Counted from the stretch's first letter, positions 7,295 to 17,554 are shown. The stretch is 64,000 nucleotides of DNA from Prevotellaceae bacterium (GCA_021772015.1 JAETNS010000011.1:1-64000), one strand, 5' to 3'. The notes: generated by a model not told the origin, from the letters alone. Translations and numbers: made by a program.

Positions 7295-9073
7295 TCAAGA
7301 AATCGTCAGCCTGAAGTCCTCTATGAAATCGGCGGCGTGGGGGTTGGTCTCCACGATATGTCGCAGGAGGTCGCGGTCGCTCCATGCGGCCGGAGAGTCA
7401 GGATCGTCGTTGACCTCGACTGACAGTTCGATGAAGTCATTGGCGAGAGTCGCACGCAGGTAGGCGAGCAGGCTGGGAAGTTCCTGCAGCATCACGTCGA
7501 CCTGTGGCTGGTTTGCCACAAGCATTTTCAATTCGGTAGAATCCTCCGAACTGCGCCGGGGATGTGACGCGCGCATGGTGTTGCACAGTACATGGGCTTT
7601 TTTGTGAAGTTCCATATATCTTTCCCATGCCTCGGCCAGCGATTTGTCGGTGAAGGGGTTGCGTTTCTGCCTTGCCGGTGTGTCGGCTTTTGCCTCGGCG
7701 GTTTTCGGGGCGGTGGAGAATGCGTCGCGCAACGATACGTGGGATTTCCCTTTGGCCGGGACGGTTGCCGCCTTGCGTGGCTGTGTGGCTGCGGGCGGCG
7801 CTGCCGTGGGGTGAGGGGGCGCTACTGTCGTTTGTGGCTGTGGCGTTTTGACTGGTGCCGCTGGATGTTGGGTGCTGACAGGGGCTTGGGTGGCCGGGGC
7901 GGTTTCAGCCGCGAGTGGTGCCGTTATGGGCTTTAGCTTGTGCCCCTCTCCCGCTTGCGCGTCAGAGGCGGGGGAGGGGCTTTGTAGTTGGCACAGTTTG
8001 ATGAGCAGCAGCTCGATGAGGAACGTTTTAGACGACGCTGTGCGGTAATCCATGTCAGCGTCGTTGCATAGGCTCATGGCTGCGTAATAGAATTGTGGAG
8101 GGAGCGAGGCCGCCAGCGATGCAAGTGACTGACGGGTTTCTTCGTCAGTGTCGATCAGTGATATCGTCTGTGGGTCGCGGGCAACCATCAGGTCGCGTAG
8201 GAATCCGGCGAGTCCTCCCAGGAAAAAGTATGAGTCAAATCCTCGGTCTCGTATTTCCTTATATATTAAAAGGGTTTTAGGTACGTCCCCTTCCCTGAAC
8301 GCCTCCACGAGTTGTGAATAATATCGTTCGTCAAGGATATTGAGGTTTTCTATCGTGGACTGGTACGTGATCTTGCCTTGGGAGGAGGCGGCCACCTGGT
8401 CGAAAATAGACAGAGCGTCGCGCATGGCTCCGTCTGCCTTCCGGGCTATCACGCCGAGGGCCTGCCTTTCGGCAGACATCCCTTCGTTCGAGGCGACATA
8501 TCCGAGATGGTCGATGATGTCGGCTATTGTGATCCGCTTGAAGTCGTAGATCTGGCAACGGGAGAGTATCGTAGGTATGATCTTGTGCTTCTCGGTGGTG
8601 GCGAGGATGAATATGGCGTGGGCCGGCGGTTCCTCAAGGGTCTTCAGGAACGCGTTGAACGCCTGTTGGGAGAGCATGTGCACCTCGTCGACTATGAACA
8701 CCCGGTAGCGACCGTCGACCGGGGGTATGAGTACTTGGTCGGTCAGGTTGCGGATGTCGTCTACAGAGTTGTTCGATGCCGCGTCAAGTTCGATGATGTT
8801 GAGTGAGCGGTTCTCGTTGAAAGCCTTGCATGAGGGGCACTCATTGCAGGGGTCTCCCGCCGGCGTGGGATTCGCGCAGTTGATCGTTTTCGCGAAAATT
8901 CGGGCGCAGGTCGTCTTGCCTACTCCGCGCGATCCGCAGAAGAGGTATGCATGGGCCAGGCGGCCGGTCTGTATCGCGTTTCGCAATGTCGCCGTCAGAG
9001 CCTTCTGGCCTACCACCGACGAGAATGTCGAGGGACGGTACTTCCGGGCCGAGACGATGTAGTTTTCTTCCAT
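7295..9073 (-). CDS. dnaX: DNA polymerase III subunit gamma/tau
   Basis: DnaX is the ATPase of the clamp loader that places the beta clamp on DNA. The 592 residues start with the family signature ARKYRPSTFSSVVGQ. Walker A GSRGVGKTT is at 47-55, a zinc-binding Cys cluster (CANPTPAGDPCNECPSC) follows, then DEVHML, LEEPP and the sensor ILSRC. A Pro/Ala-rich linker (about 375-440) leads to a C-terminal tau-like region that differs from the E. coli one. The start agrees with homologues, and a -7-like TACCTTTG box lies only 4 nt upstream of it, hinting at a leaderless mRNA. No slippery A-run for making a short gamma form was noticed. Confidence 0.95.
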   Translation of the reverse strand: MEENYIVSARKYRPSTFSSVVGQKALTATLRNAIQTGRLAHAYLFCGSRGVGKTTCARIFAKTINCANPTPAGDPCNECPSCKAFNENRSLNIIELDAASNNSVDDIRNLTDQVLIPPVDGRYRVFIVDEVHMLSQQAFNAFLKTLEEPPAHAIFILATTEKHKIIPTILSRCQIYDFKRITIADIIDHLGYVASNEGMSAERQALGVIARKADGAMRDALSIFDQVAASSQGKITYQSTIENLNILDERYYSQLVEAFREGDVPKTLLIYKEIRDRGFDSYFFLGGLAGFLRDLMVARDPQTISLIDTDEETRQSLASLAASLPPQFYYAAMSLCNDADMDYRTASSKTFLIELLLIKLCQLQSPSPASDAQAGEGHKLKPITAPLAAETAPATQAPVSTQHPAAPVKTPQPQTTVAPPHPTAAPPAATQPRKAATVPAKGKSHVSLRDAFSTAPKTAEAKADTPARQKRNPFTDKSLAEAWERYMELHKKAHVLCNTMRASHPRRSSEDSTELKMLVANQPQVDVMLQELPSLLAYLRATLANDFIELSVEVNDDPDSPAAWSDRDLLRHIVETNPHAADFIEDFRLTIS

Positions 9074-9077
9074 GCCC

Positions 9078-9085
9078 CAAAGGTA
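9078..9085 (-). promoter_or_regulatory. Possible leaderless dnaX promoter -7 box
   Basis: TACCTTTG on the minus strand is followed by only GGGC before the dnaX ATG (9073). If it is a working -7 box, transcription would start at or near the start codon. No TTG is seen at the -33 position, where the terminator of the upstream gene lies, so the call is weak. Confidence 0.3.
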
Positions 9086-9093
9086 GTAAAAAA

Positions 9094-9118
9094 GCGCGGA
9101 ACCGTCGAGGTTCCGCGC
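9094..9118 (-). terminator. Terminator of the outer-membrane protein gene
   Basis: A perfect 10-bp GC-rich stem (arms 9094-9103 and 9109-9118) is followed on the minus strand by TTTTTTACTA. It lies 27 nt past the stop of the gene at 9146 and just before dnaX. Confidence 0.88.
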
Positions 9119-9145
9119 GTTAAAATTCCTGTAAGTCGCGACGGG

Positions 9146-9901
9146 TCAGAAGATGCGTCCGGAAAGGGTGAATTTCAATACCGGATATACCGTGAAATGG
9201 TCCATGACTTTCTGGAATGTGTCGTCGCTGTCCTCTATGAACTTGGTGTCGACTTTTGTCTTGTTCAAGTCATCCCATACATAGGGTTTGCCCTGAATCT
9301 GGATGCCGAGTTCCCACATGAAATTGAGGCGCCCGACGGGGCATGGGCGTCCGGTGCCGATTCCGAAGTACGGACGGAACGAGTTGACCCGGAGAGCTCC
9401 TTTGGCGTAACCGTTCTCGTCAAGCGGGAGCTGGTAGTCACCAACCTCGACGGAATTGCCCAGTCCCTTCGCGTCTGGACAAAAACCGTTGATCTTTACC
9501 ATGTCACGGCCGCCGAAATATCCGCCGACAGCTATGAACAGAGGGAATCTGTTGCCAAGAGGGTACACGTTGAATATCAGTGAGCCTTGCACTCGCTTCA
9601 GCGATCCGTCAAGTTGGATTTCACTGTCGACAGATCCGGGAGTCCCGTTGTATGTTCCATTGAGGGTCACGTCGGAGTCGACATGGAAATTGATGCCCGG
9701 CATTATCGATATGCCGAGGCGAGCCTGTACGAAAGGAGTGATCGGGGTGGCGGCCTCCACGCCGATACCGGTCGTGCCGACGTTAAGGTTCACTCCGAGG
9801 TGGTTGGCGATCCCGAGCATCTCCTTGACTTGGCTGTTGGCATGATGCGCGCCTGTCAAGGTGATAAGTGCCACGCAGATGGCGGCGAATAACTTTTTCA
9901 T
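9146..9901 (-). CDS. Outer-membrane beta-barrel protein, uncharacterised
   Basis: The 251-residue product has a clear signal peptide (MKKLFAAICVALITLTGAHH, cleaved near ANSQ) and ends in an aromatic residue (TLSGRIF), as barrel proteins often do. The body alternates polar and hydrophobic residues in strand-like blocks such as PFVQARLGISIMPGINF, GSLIFNVYPLG and FIAVGGYFGG. No specific family was recognised. It is a single-gene unit with its own -7 box (9951-9958) and terminator (9094-9118). Confidence 0.75.
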   Translation of the reverse strand: MKKLFAAICVALITLTGAHHANSQVKEMLGIANHLGVNLNVGTTGIGVEAATPITPFVQARLGISIMPGINFHVDSDVTLNGTYNGTPGSVDSEIQLDGSLKRVQGSLIFNVYPLGNRFPLFIAVGGYFGGRDMVKINGFCPDAKGLGNSVEVGDYQLPLDENGYAKGALRVNSFRPYFGIGTGRPCPVGRLNFMWELGIQIQGKPYVWDDLNKTKVDTKFIEDSDDTFQKVMDHFTVYPVLKFTLSGRIF

Positions 9902-9950
9902 TAGGGGTTGATGGATTGGTTTGTTATTGTGAATGTGATAATTTTGACCG

Positions 9951-9958
9951 CAAAATTA
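9951..9958 (-). promoter_or_regulatory. -7 box of the outer-membrane protein gene
   Basis: TAATTTTG on the minus strand matches TAnnTTTG, 49 nt before the start codon at 9901. The -33 element is not clear. Confidence 0.5.
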
Positions 9959-10111
9959 GTGAAAAAATACAAATGATATTTAATTTGCGGCAAAAAAATA
10001 TCCTGATCAGCCTTTTTGTTGGTCGATCAGGAGTCTGTATATCTGTATATGAGGAGTGGCCGTCGTGTTCTGCCGGCAATGTTTTCCGGGAGGTGTGGCG
10101 GTCTCGCTCGG

Positions 10112-10558
10112 TCAGTCGTCCATTTTCATTGACTTGAAGCCTCCGAGCAAATTGAATTTCAGCTCAATTCCGTCGTTCAGCTCGACTTCATAGCCGGATG
10201 ATTTCTTTTTTATTGAGGTGACGAAAGTCTGGGGGAAATTCTTGCTGATATAGTTGCGGATCGGCTTCAGGATTATTTTTTGCGGCACTTCGCGGGTCTT
10301 GCAATCTACTGATGTCCATTTTCCAGCATTGTTGAACTCTATTTTTGTGCCGTTTACGAGCTTGACATCATAGTCGGTCTTTTTGAGCAGGTGCTTGTCA
10401 ACCTTGATCATGCTGACTTTAGCTTTTGGAAAATGCTCGTTGAGGAATTCTCTCGCTGCCTCAGGAAGGTTGTTTCTGTCGAGCGTGTACTTGTCAAATG
10501 CTGATACGTGTGTTACTGCCCCGATTGCCAGGAGCAGGATGATTAAAAGCTTTTTCAT
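10112..10558 (-). CDS. PepSY-like (DUF2874) periplasmic protein
   Basis: The 148-residue product has a signal peptide (MKKLLIILLLAIGAVTHVSA). Two similar halves follow, each with an LP.AAREFLNEHFP- or IRNYISKNFPQ-type helix and then strands containing YDVKLVNGTKIEFN or YEVELNDGIELKFN. This is the pattern of the Bacteroidetes PepSY-like family with a beta-lactamase-inhibitor-like fold. The start at 10558 puts the signal peptide at the N-terminus; the longer frame adds 21 unlikely residues. Molecular function is unknown. It runs divergently from the ribosomal operon. Confidence 0.8.
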   Translation of the reverse strand: MKKLLIILLLAIGAVTHVSAFDKYTLDRNNLPEAAREFLNEHFPKAKVSMIKVDKHLLKKTDYDVKLVNGTKIEFNNAGKWTSVDCKTREVPQKIILKPIRNYISKNFPQTFVTSIKKKSSGYEVELNDGIELKFNLLGGFKSMKMDD

Positions 10559-10743
10559 GAAACTTGAATTTTGTTTGTCGTTAGTCGGTGACTGCCCCTC
10601 CTCCATGCAGGGGCGCCACATGAATTTAACGCCTGCCGGGATGAAAAGTTGGCCGGTCTTGTCAAGGCTGATGGCTTTTGGACGGATGTCATCTTGGGCA
10701 GGAAGACGATATTTCGGAATAATTGAAAATAATCGCGGAAATG

Positions 10744-10775
10744 TTTGGTTATCAGCGGAAAAAGTTGTAATTTTG
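10744..10775 (+). promoter_or_regulatory. Promoter of the str/S10 ribosomal operon
   Basis: TTTG (10744-10747) and TAATTTTG (10768-10775) are spaced by 20 nt, a full consensus match. Transcription would begin near 10781, leaving a leader of about 165 nt before rpsL. Confidence 0.85.
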
Positions 10776-10795
10776 CAACGCTTTTAGGAGCATTG

Positions 10796-10844
10796 CGCGC
10801 TGTCCTGTCCCGTAACTGATTGACGGTTAGGGATGTGGAGCGCG
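10796..10844 (+). ncRNA. Structured leader of the str operon
   Basis: In the rpsL leader, cgcgct (10796-10801) pairs with agcgcg (10839-10844). Inside, tccc (10808-10811) pairs with ggga (10830-10833) and taac (10813-10816) with gtta (10826-10829). Such a stem could serve as a feedback site for a ribosomal protein; which protein would bind is not known. Confidence 0.4.
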
Positions 10845-10944
10845 TGTTGGGCGTGCGTGTCGCGCCTGCTCCGGGAAGCGTCATGAAGCTGAAATCACAA
10901 CAACGAAGAATAAACAAAAGTTAAAAACCGACTAAAAAACTAAG

Positions 10945-11334
10945 ATGCCTACTATTCAGCAATTAGTAAGAAAAGGACGCGAGACTCTGGTAGACAAGAG
11001 CAAGTCGCCCGCGCTGGATTCCTGTCCCCAGCGTCGCGGTGTCTGCGTGCGCGTTTACACCACCACCCCCAAAAAGCCTAACTCGGCTATGCGAAAGGTT
11101 GCCCGTGTGCGCCTCACCAACGGCAAGGAGGTCAACTCCTACATCCCCGGCGAGGGCCACAACCTCCAGGAGCACTCGATCGTGCTCGTTCGCGGCGGTC
11201 GTGTGAAGGACCTCCCCGGTGTGCGCTACCATATCGTCCGCGGTACCCTCGATACCTCCGGTGTCAAGGATCGTACCCAGCGTCGCTCCAAATACGGAGC
11301 CAAGCGTCCAAAGGCAGGTGCTGCCAAGAAGTAA
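10945..11334 (+). CDS. rpsL: 30S ribosomal protein S12
   Basis: S12 (uS12) sits at the decoding centre and controls accuracy; streptomycin-resistance changes map here. The 129 residues carry the family core [28 protein letters not shown] and [25 protein letters not shown]. It has Lys where K43 ([10 protein letters not shown]) and K88 (RVKDLPG) are expected, so nothing in the sequence suggests streptomycin resistance. First gene of the str operon, followed by a 220-nt spacer before rpsG. Confidence 0.98.
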   Translation: MPTIQQLVRKGRETLVDKSKSPALDSCPQRRGVCVRVYTTTPKKPNSAMRKVARVRLTNGKEVNSYIPGEGHNLQEHSIVLVRGGRVKDLPGVRYHIVRGTLDTSGVKDRTQRRSKYGAKRPKAGAAKK

Positions 11335-11554
11335 TCGGTTGCTGCCTCGGAGCCGGCAGGCCATGAGCCAAGCCGCCCGGAAAAGCAATCGGTGAAGTCA
11401 CTGAAAGCACCGCGAGAAATCAACCCGTAGTTTTTAAAACCTGTTTTTGATTCCTCGAGCTGACAACGGTTGAGTAAGCCCCGAGGGCGGAGGCCCCGGA
11501 GCTGAAGAAGACACCAGCCACGAAAAAGCAAAAACATTTCGCTTACTTAAACAG

Positions 11555-12031
11555 ATGAGAAAAGCAAAGCCAAAGAAACGCGTCGTACTGCCCGATCCCG
11601 TCTTTCATGACGTAAAGGTATCGAAATTCGTCAACCATCTCATGTACGACGGAAAGAAGAACACCGCATACACCATCTTCTACTCGGCCCTCGAGACCGT
11701 CAAGTCGAAGATGCAGAACGAGGAGAAGACCGCTCTCGAGATCTGGAAGAAAGCCCTTGAGAACGTGACTCCCCAGGTCGAGGTGAAGAGCCGCCGTGTC
11801 GGTGGCGCGACTTTCCAGGTCCCCACCGAGATCCGTCCCGACCGCAAGGAATCCATATCAATGAAAAACCTTATCAACTACGCCCGCAAGCGCGGCGGCA
11901 AGACAATGAGCGACAAGCTCGCCGCCGAGATCATGGACGCTTTCAACGACCAGGGCGGTGCCTTCAAGCGTAAGGAAGACATGCACAAGATGGCCGAGGC
12001 CAACCGTGCTTTCGCCCACTTCCGTTTCTGA
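11555..12031 (+). CDS. rpsG: 30S ribosomal protein S7
   Basis: S7 (uS7) starts assembly of the 30S head and binds 16S rRNA near the exit-site tRNA. The 158 residues have the N-terminal [16 protein letters not shown], the helix block [20 protein letters not shown] and the C-terminal NRAFAHFRF. In E. coli S7 represses its own operon through the S12-S7 spacer; here that spacer is 220 nt long and contains a ctgcc/ggcag hairpin near 11344-11365, which would be the place to look for a similar control. Confidence 0.98.
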   Translation: MRKAKPKKRVVLPDPVFHDVKVSKFVNHLMYDGKKNTAYTIFYSALETVKSKMQNEEKTALEIWKKALENVTPQVEVKSRRVGGATFQVPTEIRPDRKESISMKNLINYARKRGGKTMSDKLAAEIMDAFNDQGGAFKRKEDMHKMAEANRAFAHFRF

Positions 12032-12108
12032 TCGCCACTGCAAAAGGCTGAATCAACCCTCTCATTCTCCCAATGTTTCATTGATCTTAAGATTCCATTA
12101 AAACCAAA

Positions 12109-14235
12109 ATGGCTAAAATAGACGAACATCTCAGATTCACGCGCAACATCGGCATCATGGCTCACATCGATGCCGGAAAGACCACCACTTCGGAGCGCAT
12201 CCTCTTCTACACCGGCCTGACCCACAAGATCGGCGAGGTTCACGACGGGGCTGCGACCATGGACTGGATGGAGCAAGAGCAGGAGCGCGGAATCACAATC
12301 ACCTCCGCCGCAACCACCACTTTCTGGAATTACGCCGGAGACAAATACAAGATCAACCTGATTGACACTCCGGGGCACGTCGACTTCACCGTAGAGGTTG
12401 AGCGCTCGCTGCGCGTCCTCGACGGAGCCGTCGCCACTTTCTGTGCCGTCGGTGGCGTTGAGCCCCAGTCGGAGACCGTATGGCGTCAGGCTGACAAATA
12501 CAATGTGCCCCGTATCGGCTACGTCAACAAGATGGACCGCTCGGGAGCCAACTTCTTCGAGGTTGTCCGCCAGGTGAAGGATGTGCTGGGCGCCAATCCC
12601 TGTCCCATCCAGATCCCCATCGGCGCAGAGGAAACCTTCAAGGGTCTGGTAGACCTCGTGACCATGAAGGCCATCTTCTGGCATGACGAGACCATGGGCG
12701 CCGAATACACCGAAGAGGAGATCCCCGCCAACCTTCAGGCTGAGGCCGAGGAATGGCGCGACAAAATGCTTGAGAAGATCGCCGAATTCGACGACGCTCT
12801 CATGGAGAAATACTTCGACGATCCCTCCACCATCACCGAGGATGAGATCCGCCGCGCCCTCCGCGCCGCTACCCTCAAGATGGAGATCGTGCCGATGATC
12901 TGCGGTTCTTCGTTCAAGAACAAGGGTGTGCAGCCCCTGCTTAATGCTGTCTGCGCATACCTTCCCTCTCCTGTGGATGCAGGTGCTGTCGAAGGTCACG
13001 CTGTCGGCGATCCCGACACGGTCGAGACCCGCGAGCCCTCTCCCGAGGCTCCCATGTGTGCCCTCGCGTTCAAGATCGCTACCGACCCCTATGTTGGCCG
13101 TCTGACTTTCTTCCGCGTTTACTCGGGAGATGTTGTTGCCGGATCATACGTTCTCAACGCCCGTTCCGACAAGAAAGAGCGTGTGTCACGTCTGTTCCAG
13201 ATGCACTCCAACAAGCAGAACCCGATGGAGAAGATCGGTTGCGGCGACATTGGCGCAGGTGTAGGCTTCAAGGATATCCGCACCGGTGACACACTCTGCG
13301 ACGAGAACCATCCGATCGTGCTCGAGGCAATGGAATTCCCCGATCCTGTGATTGGTATCGCCGTGGAGCCCAAGACTCAGAAAGACCTCGACAAACTCGG
13401 TGTCGGCCTTCAGAAGCTGGCCGAGGAGGATCCCACATTCCGTGTGGAGACCAACGAGGAGACCGGCCAGACCGTCATCTCCGGTATGGGCGAGCTTCAC
13501 CTCGACATCATCATCGACCGTCTCAAACGCGAATTCAAGGTAGAGTGTAACCAGGGCCGTCCCCAGGTTACATACAAGGAGGCTATCACCAAGCCCGTCG
13601 AGCTTCGCGAGGTATTCAAGAAGCAGACCGGTGGTCGTGGTAAGTTCGCCGACATCATCGTCCGCGTTGAACCCGTTGACGAAGGCTTCGAGGGCAACCT
13701 CCAGTTTGTCGACGAGGTCAAGGGCGGTAACATCCCCAAGGAGTTTATCCCTGCGATCCAGAAAGGTTTCACCAACGCTATGAAGAATGGCGTTCTCGCC
13801 GGATACCCCGTAGAGAAACTGAAAGTGACCGTCATCGACGGTTCGTTCCACCCGGTCGACTCCGACCAGCTCTCCTTCGAGCTTTGCGCCATCCAGGCCT
13901 TCAAGAAAGCTTCGGAGAAAGCCGGTCCTGTCCTGATGGAGCCTATCATGAAGATCGAAGTCGTTACCCCGGAGGAATCGATGGGTGATGTGATCTCCGA
14001 CCTCAACAAGCGTCGTGGCCAGGTAGAGGGAATGGAAACTTCCCGTTCCGGCGCACGTGTTGTCAAGGCCCAGGCTCCTCTGGCCGAGATGTTCGGCTAT
14101 GTGACCGCCCTGCGTACCATCACTTCCGGACGTGCCACCTCGACAATGACCTTCAGTCACTATTCCGAGGTTTCCTCGTCGATCGCCAAGCAGGTGCTCA
14201 CCGAGTGCCAGGGCCGCGTCGACCTGGTGAAATAA
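12109..14235 (+). CDS. fusA: Elongation factor G
   Basis: EF-G is the GTPase that drives translocation and, with RRF, ribosome recycling. The 708 residues show G1 [12 protein letters not shown] near 19-30, the switch [11 protein letters not shown] near 85-93, NKMDRSG, and the domain IV and V blocks [12 protein letters not shown] and [14 protein letters not shown]. Third gene of the str operon, 77 nt after rpsG. The usual tuf gene does not follow; the S10 operon starts 129 nt later. Confidence 0.97.
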   Translation: MAKIDEHLRFTRNIGIMAHIDAGKTTTSERILFYTGLTHKIGEVHDGAATMDWMEQEQERGITITSAATTTFWNYAGDKYKINLIDTPGHVDFTVEVERSLRVLDGAVATFCAVGGVEPQSETVWRQADKYNVPRIGYVNKMDRSGANFFEVVRQVKDVLGANPCPIQIPIGAEETFKGLVDLVTMKAIFWHDETMGAEYTEEEIPANLQAEAEEWRDKMLEKIAEFDDALMEKYFDDPSTITEDEIRRALRAATLKMEIVPMICGSSFKNKGVQPLLNAVCAYLPSPVDAGAVEGHAVGDPDTVETREPSPEAPMCALAFKIATDPYVGRLTFFRVYSGDVVAGSYVLNARSDKKERVSRLFQMHSNKQNPMEKIGCGDIGAGVGFKDIRTGDTLCDENHPIVLEAMEFPDPVIGIAVEPKTQKDLDKLGVGLQKLAEEDPTFRVETNEETGQTVISGMGELHLDIIIDRLKREFKVECNQGRPQVTYKEAITKPVELREVFKKQTGGRGKFADIIVRVEPVDEGFEGNLQFVDEVKGGNIPKEFIPAIQKGFTNAMKNGVLAGYPVEKLKVTVIDGSFHPVDSDQLSFELCAIQAFKKASEKAGPVLMEPIMKIEVVTPEESMGDVISDLNKRRGQVEGMETSRSGARVVKAQAPLAEMFGYVTALRTITSGRATSTMTFSHYSEVSSSIAKQVLTECQGRVDLVK

Positions 14236-14364
14236 TCCCGGACCGGTCCTTCCCAAGAGAGAAAAGGCGGGGAAGGCAGCAAATGATTCTTGACTTCCCC
14301 GCCTCTCCAACTCCCCCGCCCTGCGATGGGAGGAAATATAAAAACCATATCAAAAAACTCAGCA

Positions 14365-14670
14365 ATGAGCCAGAAAATCAGAATCAAACTCAAATCCTAC
14401 GACCACAACCTGGTTGACAAGTCAGCCGAGAAGATCGTAAAGACAGTAAAGGCCACCGGTGCCGTTATCTCAGGCCCGATTCCCCTGCCCACCCACAAGC
14501 GCATCTTCACTGTCAACCGTTCGACATTCGTCAACAAGAAGAGCCGCGAGCAGTTCCAGCTCTCTTCTTTCAAGCGTCTGATCGACATCTATAACTCGAC
14601 AGCCAAGACCGTCGATGCCCTGATGAAGCTCGAGCTTCCCTCCGGCGTTGAGGTCGAGATCAAGGTCTGA
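14365..14670 (+). CDS. rpsJ: 30S ribosomal protein S10
   Basis: S10 (uS10) is a 30S head protein that also pairs with NusB in antitermination in E. coli. The 101-residue protein has [20 protein letters not shown] and [20 protein letters not shown], and ends in EVEIKV. The start at 14365 (MSQKIR) matches homologues; 25 further in-frame residues upstream do not. First gene of the S10 cluster. Confidence 0.98.
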   Translation: MSQKIRIKLKSYDHNLVDKSAEKIVKTVKATGAVISGPIPLPTHKRIFTVNRSTFVNKKSREQFQLSSFKRLIDIYNSTAKTVDALMKLELPSGVEVEIKV

Positions 14671-14724
14671 TGACGTGGATTTGAACCCAAGAAAGAAAAC
14701 TATCTCAACAAACAGAAAACTGAA

Positions 14725-15342
14725 ATGCCAGGATTATTAGGAAAGAAAATCGGAATGACATCCGTTTTCAGTGCCGACGGAAAGAACCTTCCGTGCACTG
14801 TTATCGAAGTAGGTCCTTGTGTGGTTTGCCAGGTTAAAACCGTTGAGACCGATGGCTACGATGCCCTCCAGCTGGGCTTCGAGGAGCAGAAAGAGAAACA
14901 CTGCACCCAGCCTGAGATCGGTCACTTCAAGAAGGCCGGCGTGACCCCCAAGCGCCACTTGGCCGAGTTCAAGGGTTTCAACGGCGAGTACAAACTCGGC
15001 GATACCATTACTGTTGACCTCTTCACCGAGGATGACTTCGTCGACATTGTCGGCACATCCAAGGGTAAGGGTTTCCAGGGCGTTGTAAAACGCCACGGTT
15101 TCGGCGGTGTCGGCCAGGCTACCCACGGCCAGCACAACCGTCTGCGTGCCCCCGGTTCGGTGGGTGCCTGCTCCTATCCCGCCAAGGTGTTCAAGGGAAT
15201 GCGCATGGCCGGCCACACCGGCAGCGAGCGTGTGACCGTCCAAAACCTCAAGGTGGTCAAGGTCATCCCCGAGCACAACGTGATGATGATCAAGGGCTCG
15301 ATCCCCGGAAGTAAAGGTTCAATCGTAATGATAGAGAAATAG
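14725..15342 (+). CDS. rplC: 50S ribosomal protein L3
   Basis: L3 (uL3) binds near the 3' end of 23S rRNA and helps shape the peptidyl-transferase centre. The 205 residues begin with [15 protein letters not shown] and contain [15 protein letters not shown] and [20 protein letters not shown], the conserved loop. The gap to rplD is 3 nt. Confidence 0.98.
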   Translation: MPGLLGKKIGMTSVFSADGKNLPCTVIEVGPCVVCQVKTVETDGYDALQLGFEEQKEKHCTQPEIGHFKKAGVTPKRHLAEFKGFNGEYKLGDTITVDLFTEDDFVDIVGTSKGKGFQGVVKRHGFGGVGQATHGQHNRLRAPGSVGACSYPAKVFKGMRMAGHTGSERVTVQNLKVVKVIPEHNVMMIKGSIPGSKGSIVMIEK

Positions 15343-15345
15343 TCA

Positions 15346-15966
15346 ATGGAACTCGCAATCTACAACATAAAAGGTGAGGACACCGGCCGCAAGGCTATCC
15401 TCAACGACGAGGTGTTCGCCATCGACGTTAACGAACACGCCATCTACCTCGACGTGAAGCAGTTCCTGGCAAACCAGCGCCAGGGTACCCACAAGTCCAA
15501 AGAGCGCAGCGAAGTTTCCGGTTCGACCCGCAAGCTCCACAAGCAGAAGGGTGGCGGCGGCAGCCGTATCGGTGACATCAACTCGCCCGTTCTCGTCGGC
15601 GGAGGCCGCGTCTTCGGTCCCCGTCCCCGCGACTACCGCTTCAAGCTCAACAAGAAACTCAAGAATCTCGCCCGCCGCTCCGCCCTCTCGCAGAAGGCTC
15701 TCGACGGCCAGATCACAATCGTGGAGGATTTCACTTTCGAAGCTCCCAAGACCAAAGGCTTCCTCGCAATCGAGAAGGGACTCAAGGTCGATGACAAGAG
15801 AGTGCTCTTCGTGACCGCAGCCGCTGACGCGAATATCGCCCTGTCGGCCCGCAACCTCCCCGAGACCCGCGTAATGCGCGCCGCCGACCTCAACACCTAC
15901 GCCGTGATGAACAACAAGGCTATGGTGATCACCGAAGGCGGTCTTGAGATCATCAACAAACTCTAA
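15346..15966 (+). CDS. rplD: 50S ribosomal protein L4
   Basis: L4 (uL4) lines the polypeptide exit tunnel; in E. coli it also represses the S10 operon. The 206 residues have [10 protein letters not shown]-type loop residues ([19 protein letters not shown]) and [20 protein letters not shown]. It starts 3 nt after rplC. The long tunnel loop is intact, with no sign of macrolide-type changes that could be judged by eye. Confidence 0.97.
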   Translation: MELAIYNIKGEDTGRKAILNDEVFAIDVNEHAIYLDVKQFLANQRQGTHKSKERSEVSGSTRKLHKQKGGGGSRIGDINSPVLVGGGRVFGPRPRDYRFKLNKKLKNLARRSALSQKALDGQITIVEDFTFEAPKTKGFLAIEKGLKVDDKRVLFVTAAADANIALSARNLPETRVMRAADLNTYAVMNNKAMVITEGGLEIINKL

Positions 15967-15971
15967 CCTTC

Positions 15972-15977
15972 AGGAGG
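15972..15977 (+). promoter_or_regulatory. Strong Shine-Dalgarno before rplW
   Basis: AGGAGG, 9 nt before the rplW start, is a full match to the anti-Shine-Dalgarno. Nearly all other genes in the window have A-rich leaders without it, as is normal in Bacteroidetes. Confidence 0.7.
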
Positions 15978-15986
15978 AACATAAGA

Positions 15987-16277
15987 ATGGAAATTTCAAT
16001 CAAGCCCATCGTGACTGAAGCAGCCACCAAGCTTACCGACAAGCTCAACCGCTACACCTTCCGTGTGTCCCCCGACGCCAACAAGTTCCAGATCAAGGAT
16101 CTCGTTGAGAAACTCTACGGCGTGAAGGTTGTGGCAGTCAACACCCAGGTCGTCCGCGGCAAGAACAAGTCACGCTACACAAAGAGCGGACTGCTGCGCG
16201 GCAAGACCGACGAATGGAAGAAGGCCTACATCACCATCGAGGAAGGCCAGACCATCGATTTGTACAGCAACATCTAA
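15987..16277 (+). CDS. rplW: 50S ribosomal protein L23
   Basis: L23 (uL23) lies at the tunnel exit and docks trigger factor, SRP and SecYEG. The 96 residues hold IKPIVTEAATKLTDKLNRYTF, FQIKDLVEKLYGVKVVAVNT and KKAYITIEEGQTIDLY. Unusually for this phylum, a perfect Shine-Dalgarno AGGAGG (15972-15977) lies 9 nt before the ATG. Confidence 0.97.
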   Translation: MEISIKPIVTEAATKLTDKLNRYTFRVSPDANKFQIKDLVEKLYGVKVVAVNTQVVRGKNKSRYTKSGLLRGKTDEWKKAYITIEEGQTIDLYSNI

Positions 16278-16422
16278 AACGTCCCTTCGGGTCGGAGGCC
16301 GCCCCTTCCGGGGGAGACCTCCGGCCGGTGAAGGCCGACAAGTGGTGATCGGTCGAAAGACCGTTTCAGTCATACTTCGGCCCCATCGGCTCCCCGATCA
16401 GACCAACATCTATTAACAAGAA

Positions 16423-17250
16423 ATGGCAGTAAGAAAATTCAAGCCCACCACACCTGGGCAGAGACACAAAGTTATTGGCGTGTTCAAAGGAGCGATCACT
16501 GCTACCACGCCAGAAAAATCTCTTACAGTCGGTAAAAAAAGCACCGGCGGCCGCAACGCCGAAGGCCACCTGACCAATCGCTACCTGGGCGGTGGACACA
16601 AACGCAAATACCGTATCATTGACTTTAAGAGAAACAAAGACGGTGTGCCCGCAGTCGTAAAGAGCATCGAGTACGATCCCAACCGCTCGGCCCGTATCGC
16701 CCTGCTCTACTATGTCGACGGCGCGAAAGCCTACATCATCGCACCCAATGGCTTGGAAGTTGGCCAGACGGTAGTCTCCGGAGCAGACGCGGCCCCCGAA
16801 GTGGGCAACGCCCTGCCCCTGGCAAAGATCCCCGTCGGTACCGTTATCCACAACATCGAGCTTCGCCCCGGCCAGGGAGCCTTCATGGCCCGTTCAGCCG
16901 GCACATTCGCCCAGCTCGTGTCACGCGAAGGCGACTACGTCATCGTGAAGCTTCCTTCGGGAGAAACCCGCAAGATCCTGTCCGCATGCAAGGCAACCGT
17001 AGGAGTTGTCGGCAACTCGGAACACTCGCTTGAGCGTTCGGGCAAGGCAGGCCGCAGCCGCTGGCTGGGCCGTCGCCCGCGCAACCGAGGTGTTGTCATG
17101 AACCCTGTAGACCACCCCATGGGTGGTGGTGAGGGCCGCGCCTCCGGAGGTCATCCCCGCTCGCGCAAGGGCCTCTACTCCAAGGGTCTCAAGACACGCG
17201 CTCCGAAGAAGCAGTCTTCGAAGTATATCATCGAAAGAAGGAAAAAGTAA
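16423..17250 (+). CDS. rplB: 50S ribosomal protein L2
   Basis: L2 (uL2) is needed for subunit joining and peptidyl-transferase activity. The 275 residues contain [35 protein letters not shown] and the hallmark [19 protein letters not shown]. The 145-nt spacer before it carries GC-rich inverted segments (around 16290-16350) and no gene. Confidence 0.98.
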   Translation: MAVRKFKPTTPGQRHKVIGVFKGAITATTPEKSLTVGKKSTGGRNAEGHLTNRYLGGGHKRKYRIIDFKRNKDGVPAVVKSIEYDPNRSARIALLYYVDGAKAYIIAPNGLEVGQTVVSGADAAPEVGNALPLAKIPVGTVIHNIELRPGQGAFMARSAGTFAQLVSREGDYVIVKLPSGETRKILSACKATVGVVGNSEHSLERSGKAGRSRWLGRRPRNRGVVMNPVDHPMGGGEGRASGGHPRSRKGLYSKGLKTRAPKKQSSKYIIERRKK

Positions 17251-17284
17251 TCTCGTAGCTAACTTCTAACCAGATCTCAAAAGA

Positions 17285-17554
17285 ATGAGTCGTTCACTTA
17301 AAAAAGGCCCCTTCATCAGCGTCAAGCTTGAAAAGAAGGTCAACGCAATGGAAGTTTCCGGCAAGAAGTCTGTCATCAAGACTTGGAGCCGCGCTTCGAT
17401 GATTGCACCTGAGTTCGTCGGCCACACCTTCGCCGTCCACAACGGCAACAAGTTCATCCCGGTCTATGTGACCGAGAACATGGTAGGCCACAAGCTCGGA
17501 GAGTTCGCCCCCACCCGCAACTTCCGCGGCCACGGCGGCAACAAGAAGAAGTAA
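17285..17554 (+). CDS. rpsS: 30S ribosomal protein S19
   Basis: S19 (uS19) binds 16S rRNA in the 30S head together with S13. The 89 residues have [38 protein letters not shown] and [13 protein letters not shown]. It lies 34 nt after rplB and 101 nt before rplV. Confidence 0.98.
   Translation: MSRSLKKGPFISVKLEKKVNAMEVSGKKSVIKTWSRASMIAPEFVGHTFAVHNGNKFIPVYVTENMVGHKLGEFAPTRNFRGHGGNKKK

Noticed and set aside
11878-12999. Antisense open frame over rpsG and fusA
   Set aside because: Both plus-strand genes are certain; the antisense product is Leu/Gly/Asp-rich and unlike real proteins.
13186-14310. Antisense open frame of 374 codons over fusA
   Set aside because: Shadow of EF-G in the opposite strand; no start context or promoter.
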